Notes: generated by a model from the sequence alone, not told the origin. 64,000 nt of DNA from Gilliamella sp. WF3-4 (GCF_001690275.1 NZ_LZGW01000003.1:62001-126000), one strand, 5' to 3'. Shown: positions 38,287 through 48,497, counted from the first letter of the stretch. A program made the numbers and translations.

Positions 38287-39261
38287 ATGGCTTACACCCT
38301 CACCTATAATGATTTACCTGAAAATATCCAACGCTGGCAAGGCTTACCACTTTCATTAAATGGCTGCGAAGTGGTGCCTTTAGATTATAATGCAGGTAAA
38401 ACAGGTTGGATTATTTATGGCAAAAAGCTAAATAAAACAGTATTGTCAAAATTCCAAAATCAACTTGCTATGCCAATGGTAATTGTTTCATCTTGGAAAA
38501 TAAAAACTTATCAGATTGTTCGTATTGCTGGTGTTATGCCTAAAAAAGCCAAGGCTATTTCATTAACATTAGGCATCGATGTATCGCCAATTGACAATTT
38601 ACCAACACTCCATTCACCAGGATTATTGGTTATGGATATGGATTCAACGGCAATCAAAATTGAATGCATAGATGAACTGGCTAAATTATATGGTGTAGGT
38701 CAGCAAGTTGCGGCTGTGACTGAACAAGCAATGCATGGTGAGCTTGATTTTGCAACCAGTTTACGAAATCGGGTGGCAACGTTGAAAGGAGCACATCAAG
38801 ATCTTTTACAACAAGTAAAAGATAACTTACCGCTTACTCCTGGATTGACCTATTTAGTCAAAGAATTGCATAAAAAAAATTGGCATGTTGCTATTGCATC
38901 AGGAGGATTTACCTATTTTGCTGATCATTTAAAGCAGAAACTAAAATTAGCGGATGTTTATGCTAACGAATTAGAAGTCAAACATAATAAATTAACGGGC
39001 AAAGTAATTGGTCAAATTGTCGATGCAAAGTATAAAGCGCGAACTTTACAACAATTAGCGGCATCACTCGATATACCTATTGAGCAAACGGTGGCTATTG
39101 GTGATGGCGCCAATGATTTAATGATGCTACGTATTGCGGGTTTAGGCGTTGCCTATCATGGAAAACCTAAAGTGGTTGAAAAGGCTAAAATTAGCATTAA
39201 TTATGCAGATTTAACTGGATTATGGTGTATTTTATCAACCAGTTTATTAAGTGAAGGTTAG
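38287..39261 (+). CDS. serB: Phosphoserine phosphatase SerB
   Basis: The 324-residue HAD-family enzyme carries out the last step of serine synthesis. The nucleophile motif is DMDSTAIKIECIDELAK near residue 118, motif II lies in IASGGFTYFADHL, and motif III-IV is IGDGANDLMML. The N-terminal 100 residues are the regulatory part seen in E. coli SerB. The start at 38287 (MAYTLTYNDLP) fits E. coli and has AGGAAG upstream; an ATG at 38266 has no binding site. radA follows 9 bp later, as in E. coli. Confidence 0.95.
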   Translation: MAYTLTYNDLPENIQRWQGLPLSLNGCEVVPLDYNAGKTGWIIYGKKLNKTVLSKFQNQLAMPMVIVSSWKIKTYQIVRIAGVMPKKAKAISLTLGIDVSPIDNLPTLHSPGLLVMDMDSTAIKIECIDELAKLYGVGQQVAAVTEQAMHGELDFATSLRNRVATLKGAHQDLLQQVKDNLPLTPGLTYLVKELHKKNWHVAIASGGFTYFADHLKQKLKLADVYANELEVKHNKLTGKVIGQIVDAKYKARTLQQLAASLDIPIEQTVAIGDGANDLMMLRIAGLGVAYHGKPKVVEKAKISINYADLTGLWCILSTSLLSEG

Positions 39262-39270
39262 GAGATTAAA

Positions 39271-40650
39271 TTGGCAAAAACCGTTAAACGTGCTTATGTT
39301 TGTAATGATTGTGGAGCAGATTATCCTCGTTGGCAAGGCCAGTGCAGTGCTTGTCATGCTTGGAATACCATTACTGAAGTTAGACTAGCAAGTACTTCAA
39401 CGCGCAATGATCGATTAACGGGTTACGCAGGTAGCGGTGTTGGTCAAACAAAAATTCAAAAATTATCCGAAATCAGTTTAGAAGCGCTACCAAGATTTTC
39501 AACCGGTTTTTCCGAATTTGATCGTGTGCTTGGTGGGGGCGTTGTACCGGGTAGTGCGATTTTAATTGGTGGTAATCCCGGGGCAGGTAAAAGTACCTTA
39601 TTACTACAAACCATGAGTAAGCTTTCATCACAAATGAATACGCTTTATGTGACGGGTGAAGAATCACTTCAGCAAGTAGCCATGCGTGCACACCGATTAG
39701 GTTTACCTGCTGATAATCTTAATATGTTATCAGAAACCAGTATAGAACAAATCTGCTTATTGGCTGAGCAGTCGCAACCTAAATTAATGGTGATTGACTC
39801 TATACAAGTGATGCATCTTGCTGATATTCAATCCTCACCGGGGAGTGTTGCGCAGGTTCGAGAAACCGCCGCTTATTTAACGCGCTTTGCAAAAACAAAA
39901 GGTATTGCCATTATAATGGTTGGGCATGTGACGAAAGATGGCTCGCTAGCAGGGCCTAAAGTGCTTGAGCACTGCATTGACTGTTCCGTTTTATTAGATG
40001 GTGATGCTGATTCTCGTTTTAGAACATTGCGTAGCCATAAAAATCGGTTTGGGGCGGTAAATGAGTTAGGTGTGTTTGCGATGACCGAGCAAGGGCTTAA
40101 AGAAGTCAGCAATCCATCCGCCATCTTTTTAAGTCGTGGTGAGGAAATGCTACCCGGCAGTTCGGTTATGGTATTGTGGGAAGGTACTCGCCCATTGCTA
40201 GTTGAAATCCAAGCATTGGTTGATCACTCGATGTATGGCAACCCAAGGCGTGTGACAGTAGGCCTTGATCAAAATAGGCTGGCATTATTGCTTGCAGTGT
40301 TACACAGGCATGGCGGATTACAAATGGCCGATCAAGATATTTTTGTGAATGTTGTTGGTGGCGTTAAAGTCACTGAAACTAGCGCTGATTTGGCATTGAT
40401 TGCCGCATTAGTATCAAGCTTTCGTAACCGCCCATTGCCACAAGATGTCGTTATTTTTGGCGAGATCGGTCTTGGTGGTGAAATTCGTCCCGTACCAAGT
40501 GGGCAAGAACGTATTTCTGAAGCGGCTAAGCATGGCTTTAAAAAAGCGATTGTACCTATTGCGAATATGCCTAAGAAGAAGCCCGAAAATATGCAGATTT
40601 TTGCCGTGAAAAAAGTGTCTGAAGCGCTAGATATTTTAGGTGATTTTTAA
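39271..40650 (+). CDS. radA: DNA repair protein RadA
   Basis: RadA is a RecA-like branch-migration ATPase, 459 residues here (E. coli 460). It has the N-terminal C4 zinc finger (CNDCGADYPRWQGQCSAC), Walker A GGNPGAGKST, the RadA-specific KNRFG motif, and a Lon-like C-terminal domain (VNVVGGVKVTETSADLA, IRPVPSGQERI). The start is TTG at 39271: TAGGAGATTAAA precedes it and overlaps the serB stop. The TTG start codon is unusual but matches the family N-terminus MAKTVKRAY exactly. Confidence 0.96.
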   Translation: MAKTVKRAYVCNDCGADYPRWQGQCSACHAWNTITEVRLASTSTRNDRLTGYAGSGVGQTKIQKLSEISLEALPRFSTGFSEFDRVLGGGVVPGSAILIGGNPGAGKSTLLLQTMSKLSSQMNTLYVTGEESLQQVAMRAHRLGLPADNLNMLSETSIEQICLLAEQSQPKLMVIDSIQVMHLADIQSSPGSVAQVRETAAYLTRFAKTKGIAIIMVGHVTKDGSLAGPKVLEHCIDCSVLLDGDADSRFRTLRSHKNRFGAVNELGVFAMTEQGLKEVSNPSAIFLSRGEEMLPGSSVMVLWEGTRPLLVEIQALVDHSMYGNPRRVTVGLDQNRLALLLAVLHRHGGLQMADQDIFVNVVGGVKVTETSADLALIAALVSSFRNRPLPQDVVIFGEIGLGGEIRPVPSGQERISEAAKHGFKKAIVPIANMPKKKPENMQIFAVKKVSEALDILGDF

Positions 40651-40701
40651 AAGCGATATAAATGATTAATAAAACATTAACTATCAATCGATTAAATCAC
40701 T

Positions 40702-40723
40702 CCGCCGATAATCGTATCGGCGG
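40702..40723. terminator. Hairpin between convergent radA and ppnN
   Basis: CCGCCGATA at 40702-40710 and TATCGGCGG at 40715-40723 form a perfect 9-bp stem with an ATCG loop. U-runs on both sides are weak, but the position between two convergent genes suits a bidirectional terminator. Confidence 0.6.
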
Positions 40724-40768
40724 TAAGATAACATTTACCCGCGATTAAATTACTCGCTAATATTTTTG

Positions 40769-42145
40769 TTAATAACAAATTTCATAACAAGGTTGGTAGG
40801 CGCTTCCTCCTGGTAATTTCATTCGATCTTGTTTAATAAAACTACGTAATAAATTATCGAGTTGCTTCATGATTTCGGGATCGCCTTGCAATTTGTATCG
40901 GCCATGCTTAGCAATTTCCTTCATACCGAATTCTTTTACATTACCCGCTACAATTCCCGAAAATGCTCGGCGTAAATCGGCTGCTAATAATTCAACAGGT
41001 TGATTTCGATGAAGATTTAATGAAGCCATATTGGCATGGGTTGGCTCAAAAGGGTGTTGTAGTGGTTCATCAATTTTTAGTAGCCAGTTGAATCCATAAG
41101 CATCACCTGTTTTTAAACGAGAAGATTTAACATGCTTAACACCCTCTTTCATAATACGAGCCACTTGTTCAGGTGAGTCGATCACAATTTGGTATAATTT
41201 GGTTGCCTCATCACCTAATGTACTACGAATAAAATTATCAATAGCAGTAAAATATTCCTCACACTCTTTAGGCCCCGTTAATATCAGCGGTAATGTTTGA
41301 TGTTTATTGGCTGGATTTAATAAAATACCAAGAATATAAAGTAATTCTTCGGCTGTTCCTGGGCCTCCAGGAAATATGATAATACCATGCGCCATACGTA
41401 CAAAAGCCTCAAGGCGTTTTTCGATATCAGGCATAATAATCAGCTCATTTACTAATGCATTAGGTGGCTCGGCTGCAATAATTGACGGTTCAGTCATGCC
41501 AATAAAGCGACTTTCTTTATAACGTTGCTGAGCATGACCAACCGCTGCGCCTTTCATCGGGGCTTCCATCACACCTGGCCCACAACCAGTACAAATGTTC
41601 AGCTCGCGCAAACCCAGTTGCATACCGACTTGTCGTGCATAATAGTATTCATTTTCGTTAATTGAATGCCCACCCCAACAGACAACCAGATTAGGCTCTT
41701 CACCCACATGTAGCGCATTTGCATTGCGCAAAATTGAGAAAACAAGGTTTGTGATATAAAACGAATGATCTCTTTCAAATTTGATATTAGAGATAAGTTC
41801 TTTAATGGCACTGATTTGACTATTTAAAAAAAGAATATCGCGCAGCACGGCAAAAAGGTTTGCTTGGATTGAACGAATAATTCGCCCATCAACAAAGGCA
41901 CTTTCAGGTGCATTAATGAGCTCTAATTTTACGCCACGTTCTTTACTAATGACATTAATTTCAAAAGACTTAAATCTATCTAGCAAATCTTTAGTATTAT
42001 CGGTTTTACTACCTGCATTGAGTGTTGCTAGCGAACAGTTTCTATATAATTGATAAAGCTCACTATTGGCAGATTTTTTTAGAATATCGACTTCAGCTTG
42101 AGCAAGCAAATCCATTGATCCTAAAGGGCTAATATGGGTTATCAT
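40769..42145 (-). CDS. ppnN: Nucleotide 5'-monophosphate nucleosidase PpnN (YgdH)
   Basis: The 458-residue (E. coli 454) enzyme cleaves purine and pyrimidine monophosphates to base and ribose-5-phosphate and is stimulated by (p)ppGpp. The start [16 protein letters not shown] matches E. coli and has GGAGG 5 nt upstream. The LOG-type catalytic core shows [36 protein letters not shown] and [19 protein letters not shown]. The C-terminal domain ends [16 protein letters not shown]. It is transcribed alone. Confidence 0.95.
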   Translation of the reverse strand: MITHISPLGSMDLLAQAEVDILKKSANSELYQLYRNCSLATLNAGSKTDNTKDLLDRFKSFEINVISKERGVKLELINAPESAFVDGRIIRSIQANLFAVLRDILFLNSQISAIKELISNIKFERDHSFYITNLVFSILRNANALHVGEEPNLVVCWGGHSINENEYYYARQVGMQLGLRELNICTGCGPGVMEAPMKGAAVGHAQQRYKESRFIGMTEPSIIAAEPPNALVNELIIMPDIEKRLEAFVRMAHGIIIFPGGPGTAEELLYILGILLNPANKHQTLPLILTGPKECEEYFTAIDNFIRSTLGDEATKLYQIVIDSPEQVARIMKEGVKHVKSSRLKTGDAYGFNWLLKIDEPLQHPFEPTHANMASLNLHRNQPVELLAADLRRAFSGIVAGNVKEFGMKEIAKHGRYKLQGDPEIMKQLDNLLRSFIKQDRMKLPGGSAYQPCYEICY

Positions 42146-42399
42146 CACAACCTCCATTTGATGGTTTTATCAGCAAATGGAGTATTATATACTTAAACTG
42201 ATTGAATAAGTAAAGTAGATCAATTTAATCAATTCAATACATTGTTTTTAATTAATAATTTTGAATAAGCGTTCAGAATTGATCAATCTATTTTTTAGTA
42301 AGATATTAAATGAATTAATTTTTATTGTTGTTGATAATTTAATCATAATATAGAATTATTTACCATTATACTTATGGAACTCAACAAGGGGTAGAGTTA

Positions 42400-43197
42400 A
42401 TGAGGAATGATTTTTACTTATTACAAGGAACTGTAAGCTGTTTACAATTAGATGAAAATTCGCAACAAACTGGCACTAAGCTGACAGCGACGGATCGAAT
42501 GGAAAAAGATCTTTATGCCGTGATTTGTTCAATTATTGCATTTATTTGCTTTTTTATTTGTTGCCGCCCGCCTTTAAGGGGGCAATACTTTTGTTGCCAT
42601 ATCGGCAATAAAAAAGTAGAGGGAAGGCTTAACACGATTGGTTTTAATGAGGGTGATTATGTTGAAATGCTTGTTAAGCCAAAAAAAAATGATGTTTACC
42701 AACCTTATGCGGTACGAATTCCAAGACAACATGCGATAATTTTTCCGCAAGATATTGGTTTAACAACGTTCGCACTTTTAAAAATTAGTTTTATTTTGAT
42801 GACGATATTTGCCGTTATTATCCTGCTTTTTTTGTTAATTTTTGAATTATTTAACGGTTGTTCATTAAATTATATTTTAAACATATTTAAATATTGTTTT
42901 TGGGGCTGGATCATTGCAATTATTGCTGTTTTTTTTATAAGTGGAGGTGGATACTCTTTTTTTTCCAATCAAATTTATGCCTGCTTTGGGTATGATAAAC
43001 CGTGGAAGTATGATTCTGCAAAAGAAAAGGAACGCTTTAAGGAGCTGTATCGAAGCAATGATCCTGAAATATTTAACGACCCACAGACCCCTGACTTTGA
43101 AAAGTTCGAAAAATTTAAAGCATTAACATATTACTACTGTAGAACGCCAATTTTACCTAATTGGGTTAAAATTATTGATGAGCTAAACAAAAAATAA
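42400..43197 (+). CDS. Membrane protein of the putative T6SS-effector type, paralogue 1
   Basis: The 265-residue protein has one hydrophobic segment near residue 45 and two more near 130 and 170. The soluble part between them reads GQYFCCHIGNKKVEGRL, NTIGFNEGDYVEMLV and AVRIPRQHA, which is also present in the next gene. I recall the same core (extended ...G-V-G..F.EGD-VE-V...A-A-RRP) in proteins annotated as putative type VI secretion effectors; no enzymatic domain is evident. The first domain is shortened compared with the paralogue. GGGTAGAGTTA precedes the ATG. Confidence 0.65.
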   Translation: MRNDFYLLQGTVSCLQLDENSQQTGTKLTATDRMEKDLYAVICSIIAFICFFICCRPPLRGQYFCCHIGNKKVEGRLNTIGFNEGDYVEMLVKPKKNDVYQPYAVRIPRQHAIIFPQDIGLTTFALLKISFILMTIFAVIILLFLLIFELFNGCSLNYILNIFKYCFWGWIIAIIAVFFISGGGYSFFSNQIYACFGYDKPWKYDSAKEKERFKELYRSNDPEIFNDPQTPDFEKFEKFKALTYYYCRTPILPNWVKIIDELNKK

Positions 43198-43233
43198 CAA
43201 ATAATCAAATTGATAGATATAAGGAATAAAAAT

Positions 43234-44220
43234 ATGGAACAGAATATAGGCGATAGTCATTATTACCAAATCATTACTGGTTATATTACTGATCTAGAGA
43301 TCTATGACACGCAAGAAAGTTATCTTAATGCTCGCAAACTAGCTGGACGGCCTGATATCAATGTATTAACAATAGGGCATTTAGATTTAGTTTCTATGGC
43401 TAATCAAATGAGAATAAATTCAGCAAAAATCAAAAACATTGATTACGACACAGCCGATATTGAACAGTATTTTTGCTGCAAATTAGGTGATAAGGTGATT
43501 GAAGGCGCATTTTGTCGAATATTTTTTAATGAGGGCGACTACGTAGAGGTAGTTGTTGATCCACTAGCAGGTGGAACCTATTTTGCTTATGCATTACGCC
43601 GTCCTGCCGATAAGCTTTTATGGTTACATCCTTATGCAACAGAGGGAACAGAAGCTGGCAATAACAAGCTGCATATGCCTATTTTACCGCTTATTTTCCT
43701 TATTGGTGCTGGAGGGTTGGGGGTATTTATTATCTTTTATTTTGTAGTAATGGCCTTTTCTAAAAATGATTTTTCGCTACTTCTTATGGCAGCTATGGGA
43801 TTACTCTTTCTTTTACCTGCTTATCTAGTCTTTTCTGCATTAAAAAAATCAAATTCCGGTTCTGCTATTGCTGATAAGATTTTTGCGACTTTGGGGTATA
43901 GTGATCCTAAAGCGTTTGATATTGAGAAAGAATATCATATTTTTAGTGACAAATTATTCGATTTATATAAACAGTATTGTGAAAATCACGAGGGATCTTC
44001 AATGATTGATGAAGATGCATATAATGAGTTTATTGATCATTATATGCATCAGCAATCAGAAGATGATTCTCAGGACGATATATTACTAAAACAATATTTA
44101 CGCCAGACAAAAAAAATAGACGGGATTCAATGGGCATTCTTTTATCTTAATACGCCAACTATTCCTAGCTATATTAACGTTATTCATACCGAAAATCACA
44201 ACGACAGCCATGGACAATAA
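43234..44220 (+). CDS. Membrane protein of the putative T6SS-effector type, paralogue 2
   Basis: This 328-residue paralogue of the preceding gene has the core QYFCCKLGDKVIEGAF, FNEGDYVEVVVDPLAGG, ALRRPADKLLWLHPYATEG, then two transmembrane helices near residues 160-215. A long acidic C-terminal region follows (HYMHQQSEDDSQDDILLKQY). ATG at 43234 follows AAGGAATAAAAAT; a TTG at 43210 is less likely. Both copies end with a similar TPTIPSYINVI / TPILPNWVKII motif. Adjacent copies suggest duplication in an interbacterial-competition setting; the function is not established. Confidence 0.65.
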   Translation: MEQNIGDSHYYQIITGYITDLEIYDTQESYLNARKLAGRPDINVLTIGHLDLVSMANQMRINSAKIKNIDYDTADIEQYFCCKLGDKVIEGAFCRIFFNEGDYVEVVVDPLAGGTYFAYALRRPADKLLWLHPYATEGTEAGNNKLHMPILPLIFLIGAGGLGVFIIFYFVVMAFSKNDFSLLLMAAMGLLFLLPAYLVFSALKKSNSGSAIADKIFATLGYSDPKAFDIEKEYHIFSDKLFDLYKQYCENHEGSSMIDEDAYNEFIDHYMHQQSEDDSQDDILLKQYLRQTKKIDGIQWAFFYLNTPTIPSYINVIHTENHNDSHGQ

Positions 44221-44255
44221 TGGTTTTAGTTGTTGAGTGTTTTATTCAGCTCTGG

Positions 44256-44297
44256 AAACACAAACACGGGCAAAATCCCGTGTTTGTTGTTATTTGG
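44256..44297 (+). terminator. Terminator after paralogue 2
   Basis: ACAAACACGGG (44260-44270) pairs with CCCGTGTTTGT (44277-44287) around CAAAAT, followed by TGTTATTTGG. A strong hairpin. Confidence 0.8.
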
Positions 44298-44766
44298 TTT
44301 TATAGTAGTATACAATTTTCAAGCAATTTTTGCTCATCATTATAGCTCGAAAAAATTATACTTGCTGGGTTATCATCATATTTGAACGATACAATGCATT
44401 TAAATATGACTGTTTGACCTTTAGAGCTATAAGATTTTTGACGTGTATCATAAATTTTGCCACTTTTTCCTTGATAGGGAAAAAGATTGAATGGAAAGAT
44501 AATTTTCCTGCCATAAATGATATTCGCCACTTAGAGGCTGTTCATAATGGTATGTGTCTATCCTTAGGGTTTCGTGTTTCTACTTGCTCATCGTTGAGAG
44601 GTGAATGGCGCGCTGATTTAATTAAGATGAAGTAAACAAAGGATAGTTGCCTAGCGAAGAGTTTTTTAATATGAAAACGGAATACAATAATAATCAATAC
44701 TCTAATGTTGGTGATAGCACGGTATGTTTTCTACTTTTTGTCCGTGCTATTGTTTAGCTTATTTTG
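44298..44766. other. Gene-poor stretch with a possible gene remnant
   Basis: Plus-strand frame 44330-44635 has only a TTG start and no binding site, but its second half (KIEWKDNFPAINDIRHLEAV, then SSLRGEWRADLIKMK) looks protein-like, so it may be the tail of a lost gene. The minus-strand frame 44300-44530 begins with GTG and also lacks a binding site. Neither is supported as an intact gene. Confidence 0.35.
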
Positions 44767-45402
44767 TTAATGTTTTAAGGTGATGAGCTTTGTTTTTTTA
44801 ATTCCTGTGTTGTAGTTTTTTTGGGAGTTAAAATACGTTGCTCTTGCCTCAAAGAGAATTTCGTTGTTGAGTGAAATTCTTTTATAGTATTGTTCCAGCC
44901 GCTTATCCTGTGCCCAAACGGGAATATTCGTATAATGATAGTAATAATCGATCCATTTTCCTGACTCGACTTGGTTGTTAGTATATTCTATTTTGACGCT
45001 TTGAGTTTCATCGATTTTATCAAGGATTATATTACCAAAGCAGAATGCACCTTTACTGCCGATAAAGTATTTTTTCCCTTCTTCGGTTAATTGATATCTT
45101 AATCCTTCAATTTCGGTGGGGGATCTAGGCAGATCGGTTATATCTGTATTGGCATTATAATATTTGGCCGTGATGTTTTTGGTTTTTAAGAATTTAAGAT
45201 CGACAAATAGGTCGAGTATTTCAGTTTGTTTATCAAAAAACACATCTTTCGGAAAGATGTTTTGGTTATTTGGTAGGAAATAACATAATGCACGATTATC
45301 TTCTCTACTTAAAGCTTCTTGTAGCGATTGCTTATAATCTACATTATTGCAACCAAATAGTAGTAAGCTGAAAGTGGTTATCAGTGGATATTTTAGATTC
45401 AT
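44767..45402 (-). CDS. Hypothetical lipoprotein, paralogue of the upstream gene
   Basis: The 211-residue protein has a lipoprotein signal ending FSLLLFGC, so Cys is about residue 18. Mature part: an early helical section, a central YQLTEEGKKYFIGSKGAFCFGNIILDKI block, and a VKIEYTN strand. The same block occurs in the neighbour at 45414 (LTDEGKKYY-GFCFGKVIVKSV-IEIEYQY), so the two are tandem paralogues. It starts 12 bp after its neighbour's stop. It is the last gene of a three-gene operon; function unknown. Confidence 0.75.
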   Translation of the reverse strand: MNLKYPLITTFSLLLFGCNNVDYKQSLQEALSREDNRALCYFLPNNQNIFPKDVFFDKQTEILDLFVDLKFLKTKNITAKYYNANTDITDLPRSPTEIEGLRYQLTEEGKKYFIGSKGAFCFGNIILDKIDETQSVKIEYTNNQVESGKWIDYYYHYTNIPVWAQDKRLEQYYKRISLNNEILFEARATYFNSQKNYNTGIKKTKLITLKH

Positions 45403-45413
45403 GATAATTAATC

Positions 45414-46034
45414 TCAATATTTTTTAACAATTAAGCCAATACCATATTTGCTATAGAGCTTTTTTGTTTGTTCATCATAATCAAACCTTACAGTACCGGT
45501 TTTTAATTCATTTTGGGGCATTAATTTTGGCGGTAATTTATCAATAACATATTGATATTCAATTTCAATATAATTGCTATACGGCGTTATTTTGGTTACC
45601 GATTTGACAATCACTTTGCCAAAACAAAATCCTGACGACATCAAGTTAGGCCATTTTCTATAGTATTTTTTGCCTTCATCGGTAAGGTTATAGATATAAA
45701 CGATGCGATTTTGATGAATTTCTCTAATTTCAATTTGTTCTGTTAGCAATCCTGCTTCTGTTAACGTTTGTAATAGGTTCATGTATTGTCTATCAAATAA
45801 GTAATAAGGCGCAGTCATTAATATTGATATACATTTTATTGGTTCGCCACTACCGTTTATGGTGTCGAATCGTTGTTGGATTTCGTTTTGCCATTGTTGT
45901 TCAGTTAAATTAAAAACCTCGGGCAGTTTCTCAAGTTTCGGTTGGCTTTGTGACGGCGGAGTATCACACGCATTTAGAGTGAGTCCGATTATTGTTACTG
46001 CTATTGTGCTGAGAAGATATTTTATTAATTCCAT
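45414..46034 (-). CDS. Hypothetical lipoprotein, middle gene of operon
   Basis: The 206-residue protein has a signal peptide with lipobox LTLNAC, so Cys is near residue 23, followed by a Pro/Ser linker (DTPPSQSQPKLEKLPEV). The mature domain shares the LT-EGKKYY and GFCFGKVIVKSV blocks with the gene downstream. Its ATG overlaps the stop of the 690-residue secreted protein by 10 bp, showing translational coupling and a linked function. Family not recognised. Confidence 0.75.
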   Translation of the reverse strand: MELIKYLLSTIAVTIIGLTLNACDTPPSQSQPKLEKLPEVFNLTEQQWQNEIQQRFDTINGSGEPIKCISILMTAPYYLFDRQYMNLLQTLTEAGLLTEQIEIREIHQNRIVYIYNLTDEGKKYYRKWPNLMSSGFCFGKVIVKSVTKITPYSNYIEIEYQYVIDKLPPKLMPQNELKTGTVRFDYDEQTKKLYSKYGIGLIVKKY

Positions 46035-48097
46035 AAGGTTTTGCTCTCTTTTATCGGGTATTTGTTTTCCCTGAAGGAAAATAACTCACGGTAACCATTT
46101 AATTCAGTTTGCGTAGGATCTTTTTTAAAAAGTTTGGTTATTGGTAGTGGAAAGCAAAAATCTTTATCTAAATAAGTAAATTCACTGGCAGATAATGCCG
46201 AGTCTTTTATTGATAATTTGCTGCAAGGATAAGTCGAGCTAATATCGGCTTTTTCAAAAACTTTAATGCGATTAAGCCAATCAAATTCCATGGGCTTAAA
46301 ATCGTTATAATCGTCGTGATAATCGTTTTTAAACACAATGATGTGGTCTTTGGCAAATTTTATATATTCTATAATTTGACTGGTTATGTTTTGATTGCTT
46401 TCTGCTATGTGATATCGATAGCCGAATTTTAAACTTTGGTTTTCAAAATCAAATTCAGGGTCAATTAACCATTCAAATTTTTGATAGTCATTGTATTCTT
46501 TATAATCTTCTACTCTTGAAGAAATTTTTGCTTTTAAATTATCAATGTTGGTTTTGTCGTCAAATAACTTTTTGACCTCAAGTAGGTCAATAAATCCTAG
46601 GTTATAAACATTTATACATAATCGGTTTTGATTGTCATAAGCTGGCGCGACAAACCTGTCACAATGTGCTGTATTAGATGGGTTGTATCTTTCACTATAT
46701 ATATACCCTTCAGGTATACTTAGTTCTGCAATACCCTCAATTTTAGTTGTGTTGGGGCCTGTAAGATAAATATTACTTCCGTTGAATGTAAATGGATTGG
46801 TATCTTTGTTGGATTGGATTTGTGTAAAATAGCGGCTGATTTCGGGAACTTTATCTTTTGGTATTTCAATCGCTTCACTTTCTTGCGCTTTATGTCGATA
46901 ATTGTTGTCGTCCTCAGTTTTTGTTGGTTGAATATAACGTTCTAAAAGGCATTCTCGTTCTAGGTTTGTTGGCCAGACTATTTTGTTTTCTGCATTTTTT
47001 AATACTGTTACATCGCGATGACAGTGACTGTTTTGTTCTGAACCAACGATGTCTTCGTAAAGTAAGATGTTGCCATTTACATCAAAAATCGATAATAACG
47101 TTTTTTCATTATTATTTTTGGGATTGTTTTTTTTGGCATAGTAGAGTTTTTCTGTGCCAACTTGAAAAAGCGTATAATAATCATATTCGCCAATTGTTCG
47201 ACCCGTAATATCGATCAAACGGTTTTTAGAATTATAATTATCTTTTACCCAACTTGCTGTACCATATAAAGGCGATGTGGAATCGTACTGATTTTGATAA
47301 TGCATTTTTCCATCATAATCATAAATTTGATAAACATGATAACTATCTTGGTAATTTTCTAGCCAAAAATAACCTGCTGAAAGGTTTTCTTTATAGTTGT
47401 CAAAATTATTGATATGCGCTTTGGAACCAACATCGGTTTCTTTGCCTGTTTTGCTATTAATTAGATATTGGCTATTATTTTTTTTACATAGCTGCATTAT
47501 TGCATCGGATGTGATTATTTTGCATTGTGGTTTTGGTTCAGTTTGGGATTGCATTTTTTGTATCAATGTTGTTTTAGGGCGTTTTTTGAAAAATCGACCT
47601 TGTAGATTTAAATAGCCTTCTTCATATTCTGGAGTAGTTACTTCGGCATAACCGTTAATGAAGGGGCTAATTGTGCGATAATAATGCCCTTTAGGTGTAA
47701 TTAGATTACCATCGGTATCAATGACAACCGATAATGCTGTGTCTTGATAATAATAGGCTATTCGTTCTTCGCCTAAATAAGTTAAGGTGTCAATGGTTTT
47801 AAATTTCAATATGTCGCCTTTTTTTTCAAAAGCAAATTTAAAATTATCTATCTTTCTTATATTGCTGTAGAGGCGGCTATTGTGGCTGTTGTTTAACTGT
47901 ACAATCCAATAATGATCTCGGTATTTTATTGAATCAATTTTTTGGCTGTTATCGATAATTACTGTGCCATCACGATCAAATAGTAGGTTGTTATAAGTAA
48001 TATATTGGCTAGCATTACTAGCTAACGCTAATGTTGAAGATAGTAATAAGCTTAAGTTTGTTAGATATTGAGCGAGCTTGACTATTTTTTTATTCAT
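46025..48097 (-). CDS. Large secreted hypothetical protein, WG-repeat-like
   Basis: The 690-residue protein has a Sec signal (LSLLLSSTLALASNA). The N-terminal 350 residues consist of repeated strand units of the type 'LFDRDGTVIIDNS', 'VVIDTDGNLITPKGHYY', 'GYAEVTTPEYEEGYLNLQGRFF' and 'IYDYDGKMHYQ', as in WG-repeat beta proteins. The C-terminal 250 residues contain KIEGIAELSIPEGYIYSERY, a soluble domain without recognised catalytic motif, and several Cys that may form disulfides in the periplasm. It heads an operon with two paralogous lipoproteins. The periplasmic or surface role is inferred from signals only. Confidence 0.75.
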   Translation of the reverse strand: MNKKIVKLAQYLTNLSLLLSSTLALASNASQYITYNNLLFDRDGTVIIDNSQKIDSIKYRDHYWIVQLNNSHNSRLYSNIRKIDNFKFAFEKKGDILKFKTIDTLTYLGEERIAYYYQDTALSVVIDTDGNLITPKGHYYRTISPFINGYAEVTTPEYEEGYLNLQGRFFKKRPKTTLIQKMQSQTEPKPQCKIITSDAIMQLCKKNNSQYLINSKTGKETDVGSKAHINNFDNYKENLSAGYFWLENYQDSYHVYQIYDYDGKMHYQNQYDSTSPLYGTASWVKDNYNSKNRLIDITGRTIGEYDYYTLFQVGTEKLYYAKKNNPKNNNEKTLLSIFDVNGNILLYEDIVGSEQNSHCHRDVTVLKNAENKIVWPTNLERECLLERYIQPTKTEDDNNYRHKAQESEAIEIPKDKVPEISRYFTQIQSNKDTNPFTFNGSNIYLTGPNTTKIEGIAELSIPEGYIYSERYNPSNTAHCDRFVAPAYDNQNRLCINVYNLGFIDLLEVKKLFDDKTNIDNLKAKISSRVEDYKEYNDYQKFEWLIDPEFDFENQSLKFGYRYHIAESNQNITSQIIEYIKFAKDHIIVFKNDYHDDYNDFKPMEFDWLNRIKVFEKADISSTYPCSKLSIKDSALSASEFTYLDKDFCFPLPITKLFKKDPTQTELNGYRELFSFRENKYPIKESKTLWN

Positions 48098-48497
48098 TAT
48101 GATAAGTAATTTTCCTTTTCAATTTTATTTTTGATTAAGTTGTTAGATAAACGATACTCATTTGAAAATGAATGATTTAATTGCACGATTTATTGATAGT
48201 TAATTAGTTTTATATAAACACGCTGTTATTGAAAACATCTGCTATGCGACAACTTAAACACTATTCCTTGGTTTTTACCAGTTGTTGATCATAATCATAT
48301 AATATGACCAATGAATTAAATAAACCGCATAAGATAGCATAAATTAACATAATGTAAATTTATTCATAACAAATAAAATATTAGGTATATATAAATATTT
48401 TGCTTATTAATACCTTGTCTATAAGTAAGCCTTTATTGTTGGGTACCTAGGTCGCTTGCAAAGGTTAATTTGTTCATAGTCAAAAAATAATGCCTAT
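48098..48497. other. Intergenic region between divergent WG-protein operon and moaA
   Basis: About 400 bp, AT rich, with promoter-like sequence for both directions. No ORF or repeat was recognised before the structured moaA leader. Confidence 0.4.

Noticed and set aside
44300-44530. 76-residue minus-strand frame
   Set aside because: It starts with GTG, has no ribosome binding site, and overlaps an equally doubtful plus frame. It is recorded only as part of an unresolved stretch.
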